Made by a program: the position numbers and the translations under genes. Positions 1 to 8,313 of a DNA stretch of 64,000 nucleotides are shown one piece after another. How positions within the stretch are numbered: the first letter of the stretch is position 1; each line of letters begins with the position of its first letter. A model generated the notes under the pieces. It was not told where the DNA came from, did no database searches, and saw only the letters and a list, made by a program, of their open reading frames with translations. The DNA is from an uncultured Lachnospiraceae bacterium (GTDB lineage Bacteria; Bacillota; Clostridia; Lachnospirales; Lachnospiraceae), in assembly GCA_946558465.1 (NCBI GenBank), contig CAMNTM010000002.1, forward strand, positions 186,001 through 250,000. The letters run 5' to 3'.

Positions 1-67
1 TTTTTCCGCATCCTGCCAGAATCACACAAAAAAGCAGCAGCATACAGATTCTTACAACATATTTCAT
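1..67 (-). CDS. lipoprotein, N-terminus only (cut by window edge)
   Basis: Only the first 22 codons are inside the window. They encode a typical lipoprotein signal peptide: Lys2 and Arg6, a hydrophobic core of Leu/Phe/Val, then a lipobox LAGC with the lipidated Cys at residue 20. A GGGAGGA ribosome binding site lies four bases upstream. The gene starts 28 bp after the P-type ATPase gene on the same strand, so it is probably the last or a later gene of the metal-efflux operon. A role in metal binding or sensing at the membrane is inference only; the mature protein is outside the window. Confidence 0.75.
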   Translation of the reverse strand, partial: MKYVVRICMLLLFCVILAGCGK

Positions 68-95
68 GATTCCTCCCAGGGTTCTGCACGATCTT

Positions 96-1958
96 TCATG
101 CCGCGTATTTGACAACCCATATTGCATTCAGCACTGCAATCATCATAACTCCTACTTCTGCAAGAATTGCCTCCCACATGCCAAAATAACCAACCACCGC
201 AAAAATCAAGACAACTATCTTTATAAATAATGCAAAAGAGATATTCTGTCCGACCACCCGAAGAGTTTCTTTTGCAATACGTATTGCGTCGATAATTTTC
301 GGGAGCTCATCCTCCATAAGAATTATATCTGCTGCCTCAATTGCCGCTGCCGAACCCAGATTTCCCATGGCGACACCCACATCTGCACGCGCAAGGATCG
401 GCGCATCATTAATTCCGTCGCCCACACACACCACTTTTTCTGTATCATCCTGAAGAAATAAGAAGTCCTCAAGCTTTTCAAGTTTATCCTTGGGCATCAG
501 ATTGGCATACACATAATCCATATCCAGCTCTTTTGCCACTTCTCGTCCTGCTTTCTCTGTATCACCGGTGAGCATTACGAGCACACCTCTGCACCTTTCT
601 TTCAGATAAGCAAGCGTACCTTTCGCATCTTCTTTTACTGCATCTTCAATGATAATATATCCTACATATCTTTTTCCTACGCAGACATGTACGGCTGTAT
701 CTAAAGCAGCCTCCTCAGCCGGCTTAAGATTTTTCATTTCCAGCATCCTTGTATTGCCGATATGAATTCTCTCTCCATTGTAGGTGCCGCTGATTCCATA
801 CCCTGGAAGCTCTCTTACCGCCCGCACCTTCATCCGGTCTATAACTCCTGAGTAAGCCTTCATAAGCGACTGTGCAATAGGATGATTCGAATAGCTTTCC
901 ACATGCGCCACTATCTCAAGAAGCTCCCGCTCCGTCATCCCTATAGCTTTTACTTTCCCTACCTTAAACACACCCTCCGTCAGCGTACCTGTCTTATCAA
1001 ACACAAAGGTATCGGCTTTCGCCAGAGCTTCCAGATAGTTGCCGCCCTTTACTACTATTCCCTGTCTCGCAGCAGACGCAATTCCGCCCAAAAATGCTAC
1101 CGGAACAGACATTACAAGACCGCAGGGGCACGCAACTACCATAAAAATCAACCCCCGGTAAATCCAGGTATCCCAGTTCCCAAAGGAAAACGTCATCGGC
1201 GGCACCGCCATAACAACAAGCGAAATAATAAACATAATCGGTGTATAAATTTTAGAAAATCTGCTGATGAATGCTTCACTTTCCGCTTTACTGTTCTGTG
1301 CCTCCTCTACAATCTCCATAACCTTAGACGCTGTGGAATCCTTATAAATTCTTGTGACACGAGCCTCAATCATTCCACTAAGATTAATACAGCCGCTGTA
1401 TATCTTATCTCCGCGCCCTGCAGACTGCGGCCTGGCCTCTCCCGTGAGCGCTTTCGTATCAATTGAAGTGGAACCTGACGTAACAACTGCATCCACCGGA
1501 ATTCTTTCACCCGGCTTTATTACAATAATATGATCCAGCTTAAGCTCCGACGGTTCAACCTGTATCTCCTCTGTACCTACCTTCTGAACCGCATAAGGCG
1601 GACGGATATCAATCATCTGAGCAATCGAACGCTTCGCCCTGTCCGTAGAAACTGCTTCAAATATCATTCCCAATTCAAAAAGCAGCATAACAAAAACACC
1701 CTCCACATACCTTCCTATGCCAAAGGAACCTATTGTCGCCAATATAATCATCAGATAGTCCGCCGGAATCTTCTTAGACAACAGCCTTTCGCTCACAGTT
1801 CGAAACGCATCAAAGCCTGTCACAAGATATGCCGCCAAAAACATAAAAAACTTATATCTATCCTCTATCGTATTCGCTTCTACCGCAAAGATGATGCAGA
1901 TATATATAAATACACCTGATAAAAAAATGACACTTCTTTGTTTTAACTGCTTTGCCAT
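96..1958 (-). CDS. P1B-type heavy-metal-translocating ATPase without N-terminal metal-binding domain
   Basis: This 620-residue protein is a heavy-metal efflux ATPase of the Zn/Cd/Pb (P1B-2) kind. Visible landmarks are the TGE actuator motif (about 172-174), the membrane CPC metal site (277-279) followed by SVP, the phosphorylated Asp321 in DKTGT, GDGIND in the hinge, and N-x7-K in TM7. It has no HMA or CxxC domain; the chain starts directly with membrane segments. The TM8 signature, normally DxG in this subclass, reads AEVG with Glu601, so specificity may differ from classic ZntA/CadA. It follows the ArsR regulator by 24 bp and should share its metal-controlled promoter. The ribosome binding site is weak (GGGGTATC). 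Confidence 0.93.
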   Translation of the reverse strand: MAKQLKQRSVIFLSGVFIYICIIFAVEANTIEDRYKFFMFLAAYLVTGFDAFRTVSERLLSKKIPADYLMIILATIGSFGIGRYVEGVFVMLLFELGMIFEAVSTDRAKRSIAQMIDIRPPYAVQKVGTEEIQVEPSELKLDHIIVIKPGERIPVDAVVTSGSTSIDTKALTGEARPQSAGRGDKIYSGCINLSGMIEARVTRIYKDSTASKVMEIVEEAQNSKAESEAFISRFSKIYTPIMFIISLVVMAVPPMTFSFGNWDTWIYRGLIFMVVACPCGLVMSVPVAFLGGIASAARQGIVVKGGNYLEALAKADTFVFDKTGTLTEGVFKVGKVKAIGMTERELLEIVAHVESYSNHPIAQSLMKAYSGVIDRMKVRAVRELPGYGISGTYNGERIHIGNTRMLEMKNLKPAEEAALDTAVHVCVGKRYVGYIIIEDAVKEDAKGTLAYLKERCRGVLVMLTGDTEKAGREVAKELDMDYVYANLMPKDKLEKLEDFLFLQDDTEKVVCVGDGINDAPILARADVGVAMGNLGSAAAIEAADIILMEDELPKIIDAIRIAKETLRVVGQNISFALFIKIVVLIFAVVGYFGMWEAILAEVGVMMIAVLNAIWVVKYAA

Positions 1959-1982
1959 ACTGATACCCCAAGTAGAAATATA

Positions 1983-2342
1983 TTACTCTGTAATATGCTC
2001 CATACCCTGACTGATAATTGACTGAATGTGGCCGTCTGCAAGTGAGTAAAAAATGGTTTTCCCTTCCCTCCGGTTCTTTACAAGCTTCATCTGCTTCAGA
2101 ACTCTAAGCTGATGAGAAATTGCAGACTGTGTCATATTCAAAACCTCTGCCAGATCGCAGACACACATCTCTGATTCCAACAGTACACACAGAATTCTGA
2201 TTCTGGTCATATCCGCAAATACCTTATAAAAATCTGCCAGATCACTCAGCAGATTCTCGGCCGGCATATGCTCCTGCACCTTTTTAACCACATGATCATG
2301 TACGCATACTACATCACAGCACTCTGCCTCTGTTTTTTTCAT
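1983..2342 (-). CDS. ArsR/SmtB-family metal-sensing repressor (CadC-like)
   Basis: A 119-residue winged-helix repressor of the ArsR/SmtB family. The recognition helix is about residues 70-83 (TQSAISHQL). It carries ligands for both classical metal sites: Cys8, Cys9 and Cys13 in the N-terminal arm with Cys60-x-Cys62 in helix 3 (alpha3N, Cd/Pb type), and Asp103, His105, Glu115 and His116 in the last helix (alpha5, Zn type). This two-site arrangement is known from CadC. It should leave its operator when metal binds and so induce itself and the downstream ATPase. It lies between the two ATPase genes, and matching operators sit upstream of itself and of the larger ATPase. Confidence 0.9.
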   Translation of the reverse strand: MKKTEAECCDVVCVHDHVVKKVQEHMPAENLLSDLADFYKVFADMTRIRILCVLLESEMCVCDLAEVLNMTQSAISHQLRVLKQMKLVKNRREGKTIFYSLADGHIQSIISQGMEHITE

Positions 2343-2361
2343 ACATTTCTTCCTTTCATAT

Positions 2362-2414
2362 ATATGAACAAGTGCTCATTTAATAATTATGCCAAATGGA
2401 AGGGGTAATTTCAA
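2362..2414 (-). promoter_or_regulatory. arsR promoter with ArsR-type operator
   Basis: On the minus strand a -35 TTGAAA (2414-2409), a 17 bp spacer and a -10 CATAAT (2391-2386) form a good sigma-A promoter. Directly downstream lies an ATGAACA / TGCTCAT dyad with a 2 bp centre (2364-2379), the usual 12-2-12 ArsR/SmtB operator with one mismatch. The position just after the -10 fits autorepression. Confidence 0.7.
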
Positions 2415-2424
2415 CCATTTGGCA
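2390..2424. repeat. perfect 10 bp inverted repeat across the arsR core promoter
   Basis: TGCCAAATGG (2390-2399) and CCATTTGGCA (2415-2424) are exact inverted copies separated by 15 bp. The arms bracket the -35 element and reach the -10 of the arsR promoter. No T-run follows on either strand, so it is not an obvious terminator. It could be a second regulator site or an mRNA hairpin at the 3' end of the large ATPase gene. Confidence 0.6.
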
Positions 2425-2454
2425 CAAAACTAAACAAAATTAACACTTTTGTAA

Positions 2455-4929
2455 TTATTTTTTCCACAATATACGTATAGAATTCAGCACACACAGCATA
2501 GCTACCCCTGTGTCGGCAAATACCGCCAGCCACATATTAGCATATCCCGCAAATCCCAGAACCATAACCAGAAGCTTAATAATCAATGCAAAAACCACGT
2601 TCTGCACAGCAATTCTTCCTGTCATCCTGGCAATATTTACAGAATCTGGAATCGCCTGTAAAGCCGAAGTCATAAAAACTACATCAGCTGCCTCGATAGC
2701 TGCATCTGCTCCGCTTCCCATAGCTGCCCCCACATCGGCTCCGGCCAGTACCGGGGCGTCATTGATTCCGTCACCTACAAACATAACTGCACCTCGTTTC
2801 TGTCTGATCTTCTGCAGATGCTCCAGCTTTTCCTGAGGCAGAAGCTGTGCATAGACCTCGTCAATTCCAGTTTCCTCTGCAACTGCTGCGGCACTGTCTT
2901 TTGCGTCTCCGGTCAGCATAGCAGTCACAAGTCCCTGCTGCTTCATCTGTGCAACGGAAGACTTTGCATCTTCCTTCAAAATATCTGCAATGTTCAAATA
3001 TCCTTCCAGCATACCATCTACGGCAATCAGTACCTCAGTTCCGTAGTCTGCCCTCTTATATCTGCTCATATCTACATGATACATTTCCATCAGTGCACAA
3101 TTTCCGCATAACACTGTCCCCTCCGGAAAAACAGCCCTTATTCCCTTACCGGAAATCTCTTCTGTCTCTTGTGCCCGCACAAGCTCAAGCTCCTGTGCTC
3201 TGGCCTCCTGTACGATACTGCAGCCGATTGGATGAGTTGAATCCAGCTCACAATCTGCCGCTATTGTAAGAATCTGCTTTTTTGTCAAGCTTCCTGCCGC
3301 CACTACTTTGTGAACAGCAAAATTTCCCTTCGTAATCGTCCCGGTCTTATCCATAACTACTGCTTTTATACCCTTTAATGCCTCTATCGCAATCCCGCCT
3401 TTAAAGAGGATTCCTTTCCGGGAGCCTGCGCCGATTCCTGAAAAAAAAGCAAGCGGTACGCTCAGCACCAGCGCACACGGACAGCTGATAACCAGGAAAG
3501 TAATCGCCGTGTAAATCCAATGATTCCAGTTACCAGTAACAAGTGACGGGAGAACTGCAGTTAAAACCGCTGCACCTACAACAATAGGAGTATAGATTCT
3601 TGCAAATCTTGTAATAAACTTATCAATCTTCGGCTTACTTGCCGCCGCATGTTCTACAGAATCCAGAATACGCGTCACCATAGACTCATTCAACGCCTTC
3701 CAGACTTCAACCTTGAGAACTCCCTGCTCATTTACACATCCAGATACTACCTCTTCTCCCGGCGAAACTCTTACCGGAACCGGTTCTCCGGTAACAGGAG
3801 AAGTATCAATTCTACTTTCCCCCTCCAGAACCCTGCCGTCAAGCGGAATCCGGTCTCCCGGTCTGATCAGGATAATATCTCCCGGCACTGCTTCCTCTGC
3901 CGGAATTTCCTCAGGCTCTCCTCCTCGAATCACATTCACCACTTCCGGCCGCATATCAACAGCCTCCATAATCTGGGAACGGCTTCTTTCTACCGCAGCA
4001 TTCTCAAAAAACTCTCCCACCCGGTAGAACAGCATCACTCCTACTGCCTCAGCAAAATCTCCGATTGCGAATGCTGCAATAGTAGCTGCGCTCATAAGAA
4101 AATTCTCATCGAATATATGTCCGTTCAACAAATTTTTTACTGCCTTCCACACAATTTCCAGACCCAGAATCAAATAAGCAGCAATAAAAACAGCTGTCTC
4201 TGCAATAAGAGAAATCTCCGCTCCTCCGGATATGTTTTCCAGCACAATACCCGCCGCGAAAAGAACTGCACCTGCACCGATTGTCAAGATATCTTTTCTA
4301 TTTGCCATAAAAAAGCTTATTTTTTCCTTCCCAGAAATCTTCTTTTCTTCCTGTGAAACAACAACCACTTCAGATTCTACCGATGCACAGATCTTCTGAA
4401 GAACCGGAAGAAGATTCTCCTGATGCCAGGAAGCAACCACCAGTTTCTTTGTGGCAAACGTAATCACAGCTGCCTCTACCTCCGGCAGATTGTTAATTTT
4501 TCTTTCCATCTTTGCTGCACAATTGGCACAGCCCAGATTTTCCAGGATATACGTCTTCTGCATAACACCTGCCGGCATTGTATGAGATTCGGTGCAAGAG
4601 GTATCCTCTTGACGATGACCACAGTCACAGACTTCTCCATGACTGTGATGATGCTCATGGCCGCAGCTGCAGGCTTCTCCGTGACCGTGCTCATGCTGTT
4701 GATGCTTATGGTACTTATGTTCACGATGATCTTGCTCAAGACAGTCCTTCCCTTCATGAGCCTCATGGAAGTCATTCTCTTGATGAGCCTCATGATAGTC
4801 CTTCTCTTGATGATGACTACAGACGCCGCCATGACAGCTATGGCTGCAGCCGCAGGCCTCCTCGTGACTATGGTATCCAGATTCGGCTATATTTTTCTCC
4901 TGCTTCCTGCTTTCCATTTTCTTCATCAT
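2455..4929 (-). CDS. P1B-type ATPase with His/Cys-rich N-terminal tail and HMA domain
   Basis: A heavy-metal efflux ATPase of about 824 residues. It begins with a long soluble tail (about residues 20-116) containing 24 His and 10 Cys in degenerate repeats of the CSCGHEH and HEAH types. An HMA ferredoxin-like domain with CxxC follows (about 134-137), then the membrane core with CPC (about 483-485) and SVP, the catalytic Asp of DKTGT (about 527), and an ADTG signature in TM8. This is a P1B-2 Zn/Cd/Pb exporter layout. An in-frame GTG exists at 4941, but a GGAGG site at 4939-4935 makes the ATG at 4929 or 4926 the likely start. Its promoter carries ArsR-type half-sites, so it is probably controlled by the neighbouring repressor. 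Confidence 0.93.
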   Translation of the reverse strand: MMKKMESRKQEKNIAESGYHSHEEACGCSHSCHGGVCSHHQEKDYHEAHQENDFHEAHEGKDCLEQDHREHKYHKHQQHEHGHGEACSCGHEHHHSHGEVCDCGHRQEDTSCTESHTMPAGVMQKTYILENLGCANCAAKMERKINNLPEVEAAVITFATKKLVVASWHQENLLPVLQKICASVESEVVVVSQEEKKISGKEKISFFMANRKDILTIGAGAVLFAAGIVLENISGGAEISLIAETAVFIAAYLILGLEIVWKAVKNLLNGHIFDENFLMSAATIAAFAIGDFAEAVGVMLFYRVGEFFENAAVERSRSQIMEAVDMRPEVVNVIRGGEPEEIPAEEAVPGDIILIRPGDRIPLDGRVLEGESRIDTSPVTGEPVPVRVSPGEEVVSGCVNEQGVLKVEVWKALNESMVTRILDSVEHAAASKPKIDKFITRFARIYTPIVVGAAVLTAVLPSLVTGNWNHWIYTAITFLVISCPCALVLSVPLAFFSGIGAGSRKGILFKGGIAIEALKGIKAVVMDKTGTITKGNFAVHKVVAAGSLTKKQILTIAADCELDSTHPIGCSIVQEARAQELELVRAQETEEISGKGIRAVFPEGTVLCGNCALMEMYHVDMSRYKRADYGTEVLIAVDGMLEGYLNIADILKEDAKSSVAQMKQQGLVTAMLTGDAKDSAAAVAEETGIDEVYAQLLPQEKLEHLQKIRQKRGAVMFVGDGINDAPVLAGADVGAAMGSGADAAIEAADVVFMTSALQAIPDSVNIARMTGRIAVQNVVFALIIKLLVMVLGFAGYANMWLAVFADTGVAMLCVLNSIRILWKK

Positions 4930-4955
4930 TATTACCTCCACATACCTAATCCTTT

Positions 4956-5017
4956 ATATGAATGATTGTTCATATGTTCATTAATATAATATAAACATAC
5001 AACTTACCATTTGTCAA
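4956..5017 (-). promoter_or_regulatory. promoter and ArsR-type operator of the large metal ATPase
   Basis: On the minus strand a perfect -35 TTGACA (5017-5012) is followed after about 18 bp by a -10 TATATT (4993-4988). Downstream is ATATGAA-6-TTCATAT (4956-4975), overlapping a second TGTTCAT half-site (4975-4981), so the half-site is tandemly repeated with 8 bp spacing. The half-sites match those at the arsR promoter, which suggests one shared repressor. Confidence 0.7.
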
Positions 5018-5054
5018 TACAAACTACAAATCATAGTAAAAAAATAATGCCTTC

Positions 5055-5083
5055 TTGATTTGCTTCTTCATGAATGATATGAT
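5055..5083 (+). promoter_or_regulatory. promoter of the malic enzyme gene
   Basis: TTGATT (5055-5060), a 17 bp spacer and TATGAT (5078-5083) form a sigma-A promoter 47 bp upstream of the malic enzyme start. Confidence 0.6.
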
Positions 5084-5129
5084 TGTAAGGAACTAAATGA
5101 AAACTTAAGAAACAGAAGGTGGTATCTCT

Positions 5130-6278
5130 ATGACAACGAATGAGAAAGCTCTTGAAATGCACGCAAAATGGCAGGGAAAGCTGGAAACCACAGCAAAATC
5201 GCACGTAAATTCCCGTGAAGACTTAGCAATTGCCTACACACCTGGCGTAGCAGAGCCATGCAGGGTCATCGCCCAGGATAAATCCGCTGCTTATACCTAT
5301 ACTATGAAGGCCAACACAGTCGCTGTCGTCTCTGACGGAAGCGCCGTATTAGGACTCGGCAATATCGGCGCCCATGCTGCCATACCGGTTATGGAGGGAA
5401 AAGCAGTATTATTCAAGGAATTCGGCGGTGTCAACGCAGTCCCTATCTGCCTAAATACTCAGGACACAGAAGAAATTATCAAAACTGTTGTAAATATTGC
5501 CCCGGCTTTCGGCGGAATCAACCTCGAAGATATAAGTGCACCACGCTGCTTTGAGATAGAAGAGCGATTAAAGGAGCTCCTTGATATTCCTGTCTTCCAT
5601 GATGATCAGCACGGAACGGCTATTGTAGTCCTGGCTGGAATTATCAATGCACTTAAAGTAACCGGAAAGAAAAAAGAGGCTGTTAAGATCGTTGTAAACG
5701 GCGCAGGCTCAGCCGGTGTCGCTATCACAAAGCTTCTCCTCACCTACGGATTTCCAAATATTACCATGTGCGATATTAATGGAATTATCAGTAAAAATTC
5801 ACCTAATTTAAATTGGATGCAGAAAAAGATGACAGATGTAACGAACCTGGACAATGCTTCAGGCACTCTAGCTGATGCTCTGAAAGGGGCGGACATTTTT
5901 GTCGGTGTGTCGGCTCCTAATATCGTAACAAAGGAAATGGTTGCTTCCATGAATCAGGATTCCATACTTTTTGCAATGGCAAATCCGGTGCCGGAGATTA
6001 TGCCGGACCTGGCCCGCAAGGCGGGAGCAAGGATTGTGGGAACCGGACGTTCTGATTTTCCGAATCAGGTAAATAACGTTGTCGCATTTCCCGGTATCTT
6101 CAAAGGAGCTCTGGAAGGACATGCCTCCCGGATCACAGAGGAGATGAAGCTTGCCACAGCCGAAGCGATAGCCGGACTTGTACCTGACGAGGAGCTGAAT
6201 GATGAAAATATACTTCCACAAGCCTTTGATCCTCGTGTCGCAGAGGCAGTAAGCCAGGCAGTAAGGAAGCTGATATAA
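5130..6278 (+). CDS. malic enzyme (malate dehydrogenase, decarboxylating)
   Basis: This 382-residue protein matches the short bacterial malic enzymes, which convert malate to pyruvate and CO2 with reduction of NAD(P) in the cytoplasm. Recognisable blocks are YTPGVAEPC near residue 30, the metal-binding region GGINLEDISAPRCFEIE around 130-145, HDDQHGTA near 160, and the GAGSAGVA Rossmann loop near 190. The length fits the stand-alone form without the phosphotransacetylase-like extension of MaeB. An AGGTGG site precedes the ATG. The stop codon is one base from the next start, so it heads a small plus-strand operon. The cofactor preference cannot be read with confidence. Confidence 0.93.
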   Translation: MTTNEKALEMHAKWQGKLETTAKSHVNSREDLAIAYTPGVAEPCRVIAQDKSAAYTYTMKANTVAVVSDGSAVLGLGNIGAHAAIPVMEGKAVLFKEFGGVNAVPICLNTQDTEEIIKTVVNIAPAFGGINLEDISAPRCFEIEERLKELLDIPVFHDDQHGTAIVVLAGIINALKVTGKKKEAVKIVVNGAGSAGVAITKLLLTYGFPNITMCDINGIISKNSPNLNWMQKKMTDVTNLDNASGTLADALKGADIFVGVSAPNIVTKEMVASMNQDSILFAMANPVPEIMPDLARKAGARIVGTGRSDFPNQVNNVVAFPGIFKGALEGHASRITEEMKLATAEAIAGLVPDEELNDENILPQAFDPRVAEAVSQAVRKLI

Positions 6279-6279
6279 T

Positions 6280-7221
6280 ATGCGCAGACGCTGGGGTGAA
6301 AAACGATATTATTCCCTTGATTATTATCTAAAACAGACCTGCGGAGAAAAGCTCTATAAGCTCTCCCTGAATGGAGGTATGACATGCCCGAACCGCGACG
6401 GCACTCTGGACAGCCGAGGCTGTATTTTCTGCAGTCAGGGAGGGTCGGGAGATTTTGCTCCGTCTGCTTCTCTGTCTGTTTCAGAGCAGATTGAACAGGG
6501 AAAACAGCTTGTGGCCGGCAAATACACCGGGAGCTCATATATTGCATATTTCCAAGCCTATACGAATACCTATGCTCCGTGTGCTTATCTGCGCAGATTA
6601 TTTACAGAGGCAGTCGAGCATCCTGACATTAGAATCCTCTCTATTGCAACAAGACCAGATTGCCTGGGGCAGGATATTTTAATGCTCCTAAAGGACCTGA
6701 ACACAAAAAAGCCGGTGTGGGTTGAGCTTGGGCTGCAGACTATCCATAAAGACAGTGCCGAATTCATCCGGCGGGGCTACAGTCTGTCTGTTTTTGAAAA
6801 TGCTGTAAATGCTCTTCGGACCGCCGGTATACCGGTAATCGTACATGTTATTTTAGGTCTCCCGGAAGAAAATACCGACAAAATGCTTGAGACAATTCAC
6901 TATTTGAACAGCATAGACATTCAAGGTGTAAAATTACAGCTGCTTCATATACTAAAAAATACCGATCTTGCCGATTATTATCAGAAAAAGCCTTTTCATG
7001 TACTGACTATGGACGAGTATATCTCTCTTCTTGGCAGATGTATCTCACATCTTCGGCCAGATATTGTAATCCACCGTCTCACGGGAGACGGACCTAAACC
7101 GCTTCTTATACAGCCGGTCTGGAGCAGCAGCAAACGCCGTGTTTTAAATCAGGTACAGGCTTACTTAAAAGAACATGATATTTGGCAGGGAAAGGAGCTG
7201 TATCATGACAGAAGCATTTAA
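6280..7221 (+). CDS. radical SAM protein, YhcC/TIGR01212 family
   Basis: A 313-residue radical SAM enzyme. The cluster-binding cysteines appear early in the family-specific form C-x11-C-x2-C (around residues 28-43), followed by a Gly-rich SAM segment. The opening WGEKRYYSLDYYLK and the block LGLQT are typical of the YhcC/YtqA group. The reaction of this widespread group is not settled. It starts one base after the malic enzyme stop and its last codons overlap the next gene by 17 bp, which suggests translational coupling. Confidence 0.88.
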   Translation: MRRRWGEKRYYSLDYYLKQTCGEKLYKLSLNGGMTCPNRDGTLDSRGCIFCSQGGSGDFAPSASLSVSEQIEQGKQLVAGKYTGSSYIAYFQAYTNTYAPCAYLRRLFTEAVEHPDIRILSIATRPDCLGQDILMLLKDLNTKKPVWVELGLQTIHKDSAEFIRRGYSLSVFENAVNALRTAGIPVIVHVILGLPEENTDKMLETIHYLNSIDIQGVKLQLLHILKNTDLADYYQKKPFHVLTMDEYISLLGRCISHLRPDIVIHRLTGDGPKPLLIQPVWSSSKRRVLNQVQAYLKEHDIWQGKELYHDRSI

Positions 7222-7717
7222 ACTCTACAAACTAATTATTCTGTATATGCTGAATAGAGTAGATTTTCCTCTGACGAATTCACAGATTTCTGAATTCATT
7301 TTAGAGGAAGGCTATACTAACTATTTTAAGCTTCAGCAGACAATTGCCGAGCTGACGGAATCTGGATTTATACGAGAAGAATCCACTCACAGCCGGACCT
7401 TTTATCATCTTACTGAAGAAGGCGCTGAAACTCTTCATTTTTTTAAAAATGATATTTCTGCGGCAATTCAAAAGGATATTGATACCTTCCTCAATCAAAA
7501 AAAATATGAATTGAAAAATGAAGTCTCTGTAAAATCAGACTACTACCGCAACACCTCCGGAGAATATTCTGTACACTGTCAGGTTATAGAGCATGAAACG
7601 CCTCTGATTGAGCTCACTCTGACTGTACCTTCCGAGACGGAGGCTCAAAAGCTTTCCAACAGCTGGCGCAGAAAAAACCAGGAAATTTATGCCATGCTTA
7701 TGTCAAGGCTTCTATAG
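7205..7717 (+). CDS. DUF4364 family winged-helix protein
   Basis: A protein of 170 residues typical of Clostridia (DUF4364). The N-terminal half (about 1-80) looks like a PadR-type winged helix: helices LYKLIILYML and NSQISEFILE, then a wing with FYHLTEEG. The C-terminal half is a small alpha/beta domain. The start is set by the AAAGGAG site at 7190-7196, eight bases before the ATG at 7205; an earlier in-frame ATG at 7175 has no such site. A role as a transcription factor is plausible from the fold but no target is visible. Confidence 0.85.
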   Translation: MTEAFKLYKLIILYMLNRVDFPLTNSQISEFILEEGYTNYFKLQQTIAELTESGFIREESTHSRTFYHLTEEGAETLHFFKNDISAAIQKDIDTFLNQKKYELKNEVSVKSDYYRNTSGEYSVHCQVIEHETPLIELTLTVPSETEAQKLSNSWRRKNQEIYAMLMSRLL

Positions 7718-7758
7718 TCTTTGTTTCACAAAATATAATGAATAAAGAGGGATAATGA

Positions 7759-8313
7759 ATGATGAATTTACAGAAATGTGGAGAGCTGTATATCAGCTTT
7801 TTTAAAATCGGCGGACTGACCTTCGGCGGAGGTCTTGCCATGCTTCCTATGCTCCAGCGCGAGGTCGTAACCGAACGCGGATGGTGTACAGAGGAAGAGA
7901 TTCTTGACATGTATGCTATCGGACAGTGCACACCCGGAATTATTGCCGTCAACACCGCCACCTATGTAGGCTACAGGCAGGCAGGCTTTATCGGGGGAGT
8001 ATCCGCAACACTTGGCGTTGTATCTCCGTCTGTTATTATTATCTGTCTGGTCGCCTCTATCCTGCAGAATTTTATACATCTTCCCGCTGTGCTCCATGCA
8101 CTTGCAGGAATCCGCATTATCGTATGCGCCCTTATGATGAATACGGTCGTCACAATGGCTAAAAAGGGAATTATTGACAAGCTCGGCGCTGTTCTTTTTG
8201 CCGGAGGCTTTATACTGGCCTGCTTTACCCCGATTCCGACCGCCCTTATAATAGTTGCTGCCGGCATCATCGGAGTTATCGCCAAGAGAATAGGAGGGAA
8301 GAAAACTTCATGA
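7759..8313 (+). CDS. chromate transporter family protein, first half-size subunit
   Basis: A 184-residue membrane protein equal to one half of a long-chain ChrA (CHR superfamily). Family blocks are FKIGGLTFGGGLAMLPML near the N-terminus, and CTPGIIAVNTATYVG and GGVSATLGVVSPS in the middle; about five to six membrane segments follow. It overlaps the next half-size gene by 4 bp (ATGA), so the two are almost certainly made together and work as a heterodimer. The substrate need not be chromate; many CHR proteins in anaerobes are untested. Confidence 0.9.
   Translation: MMNLQKCGELYISFFKIGGLTFGGGLAMLPMLQREVVTERGWCTEEEILDMYAIGQCTPGIIAVNTATYVGYRQAGFIGGVSATLGVVSPSVIIICLVASILQNFIHLPAVLHALAGIRIIVCALMMNTVVTMAKKGIIDKLGAVLFAGGFILACFTPIPTALIIVAAGIIGVIAKRIGGKKTS

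Noticed and set aside
4423-4965. Plus-strand frames opposite the His-rich ATPase tail
   Set aside because: They are antisense to a strongly supported gene; their odd Met/Leu or His/Asp-rich composition mirrors the His codons.
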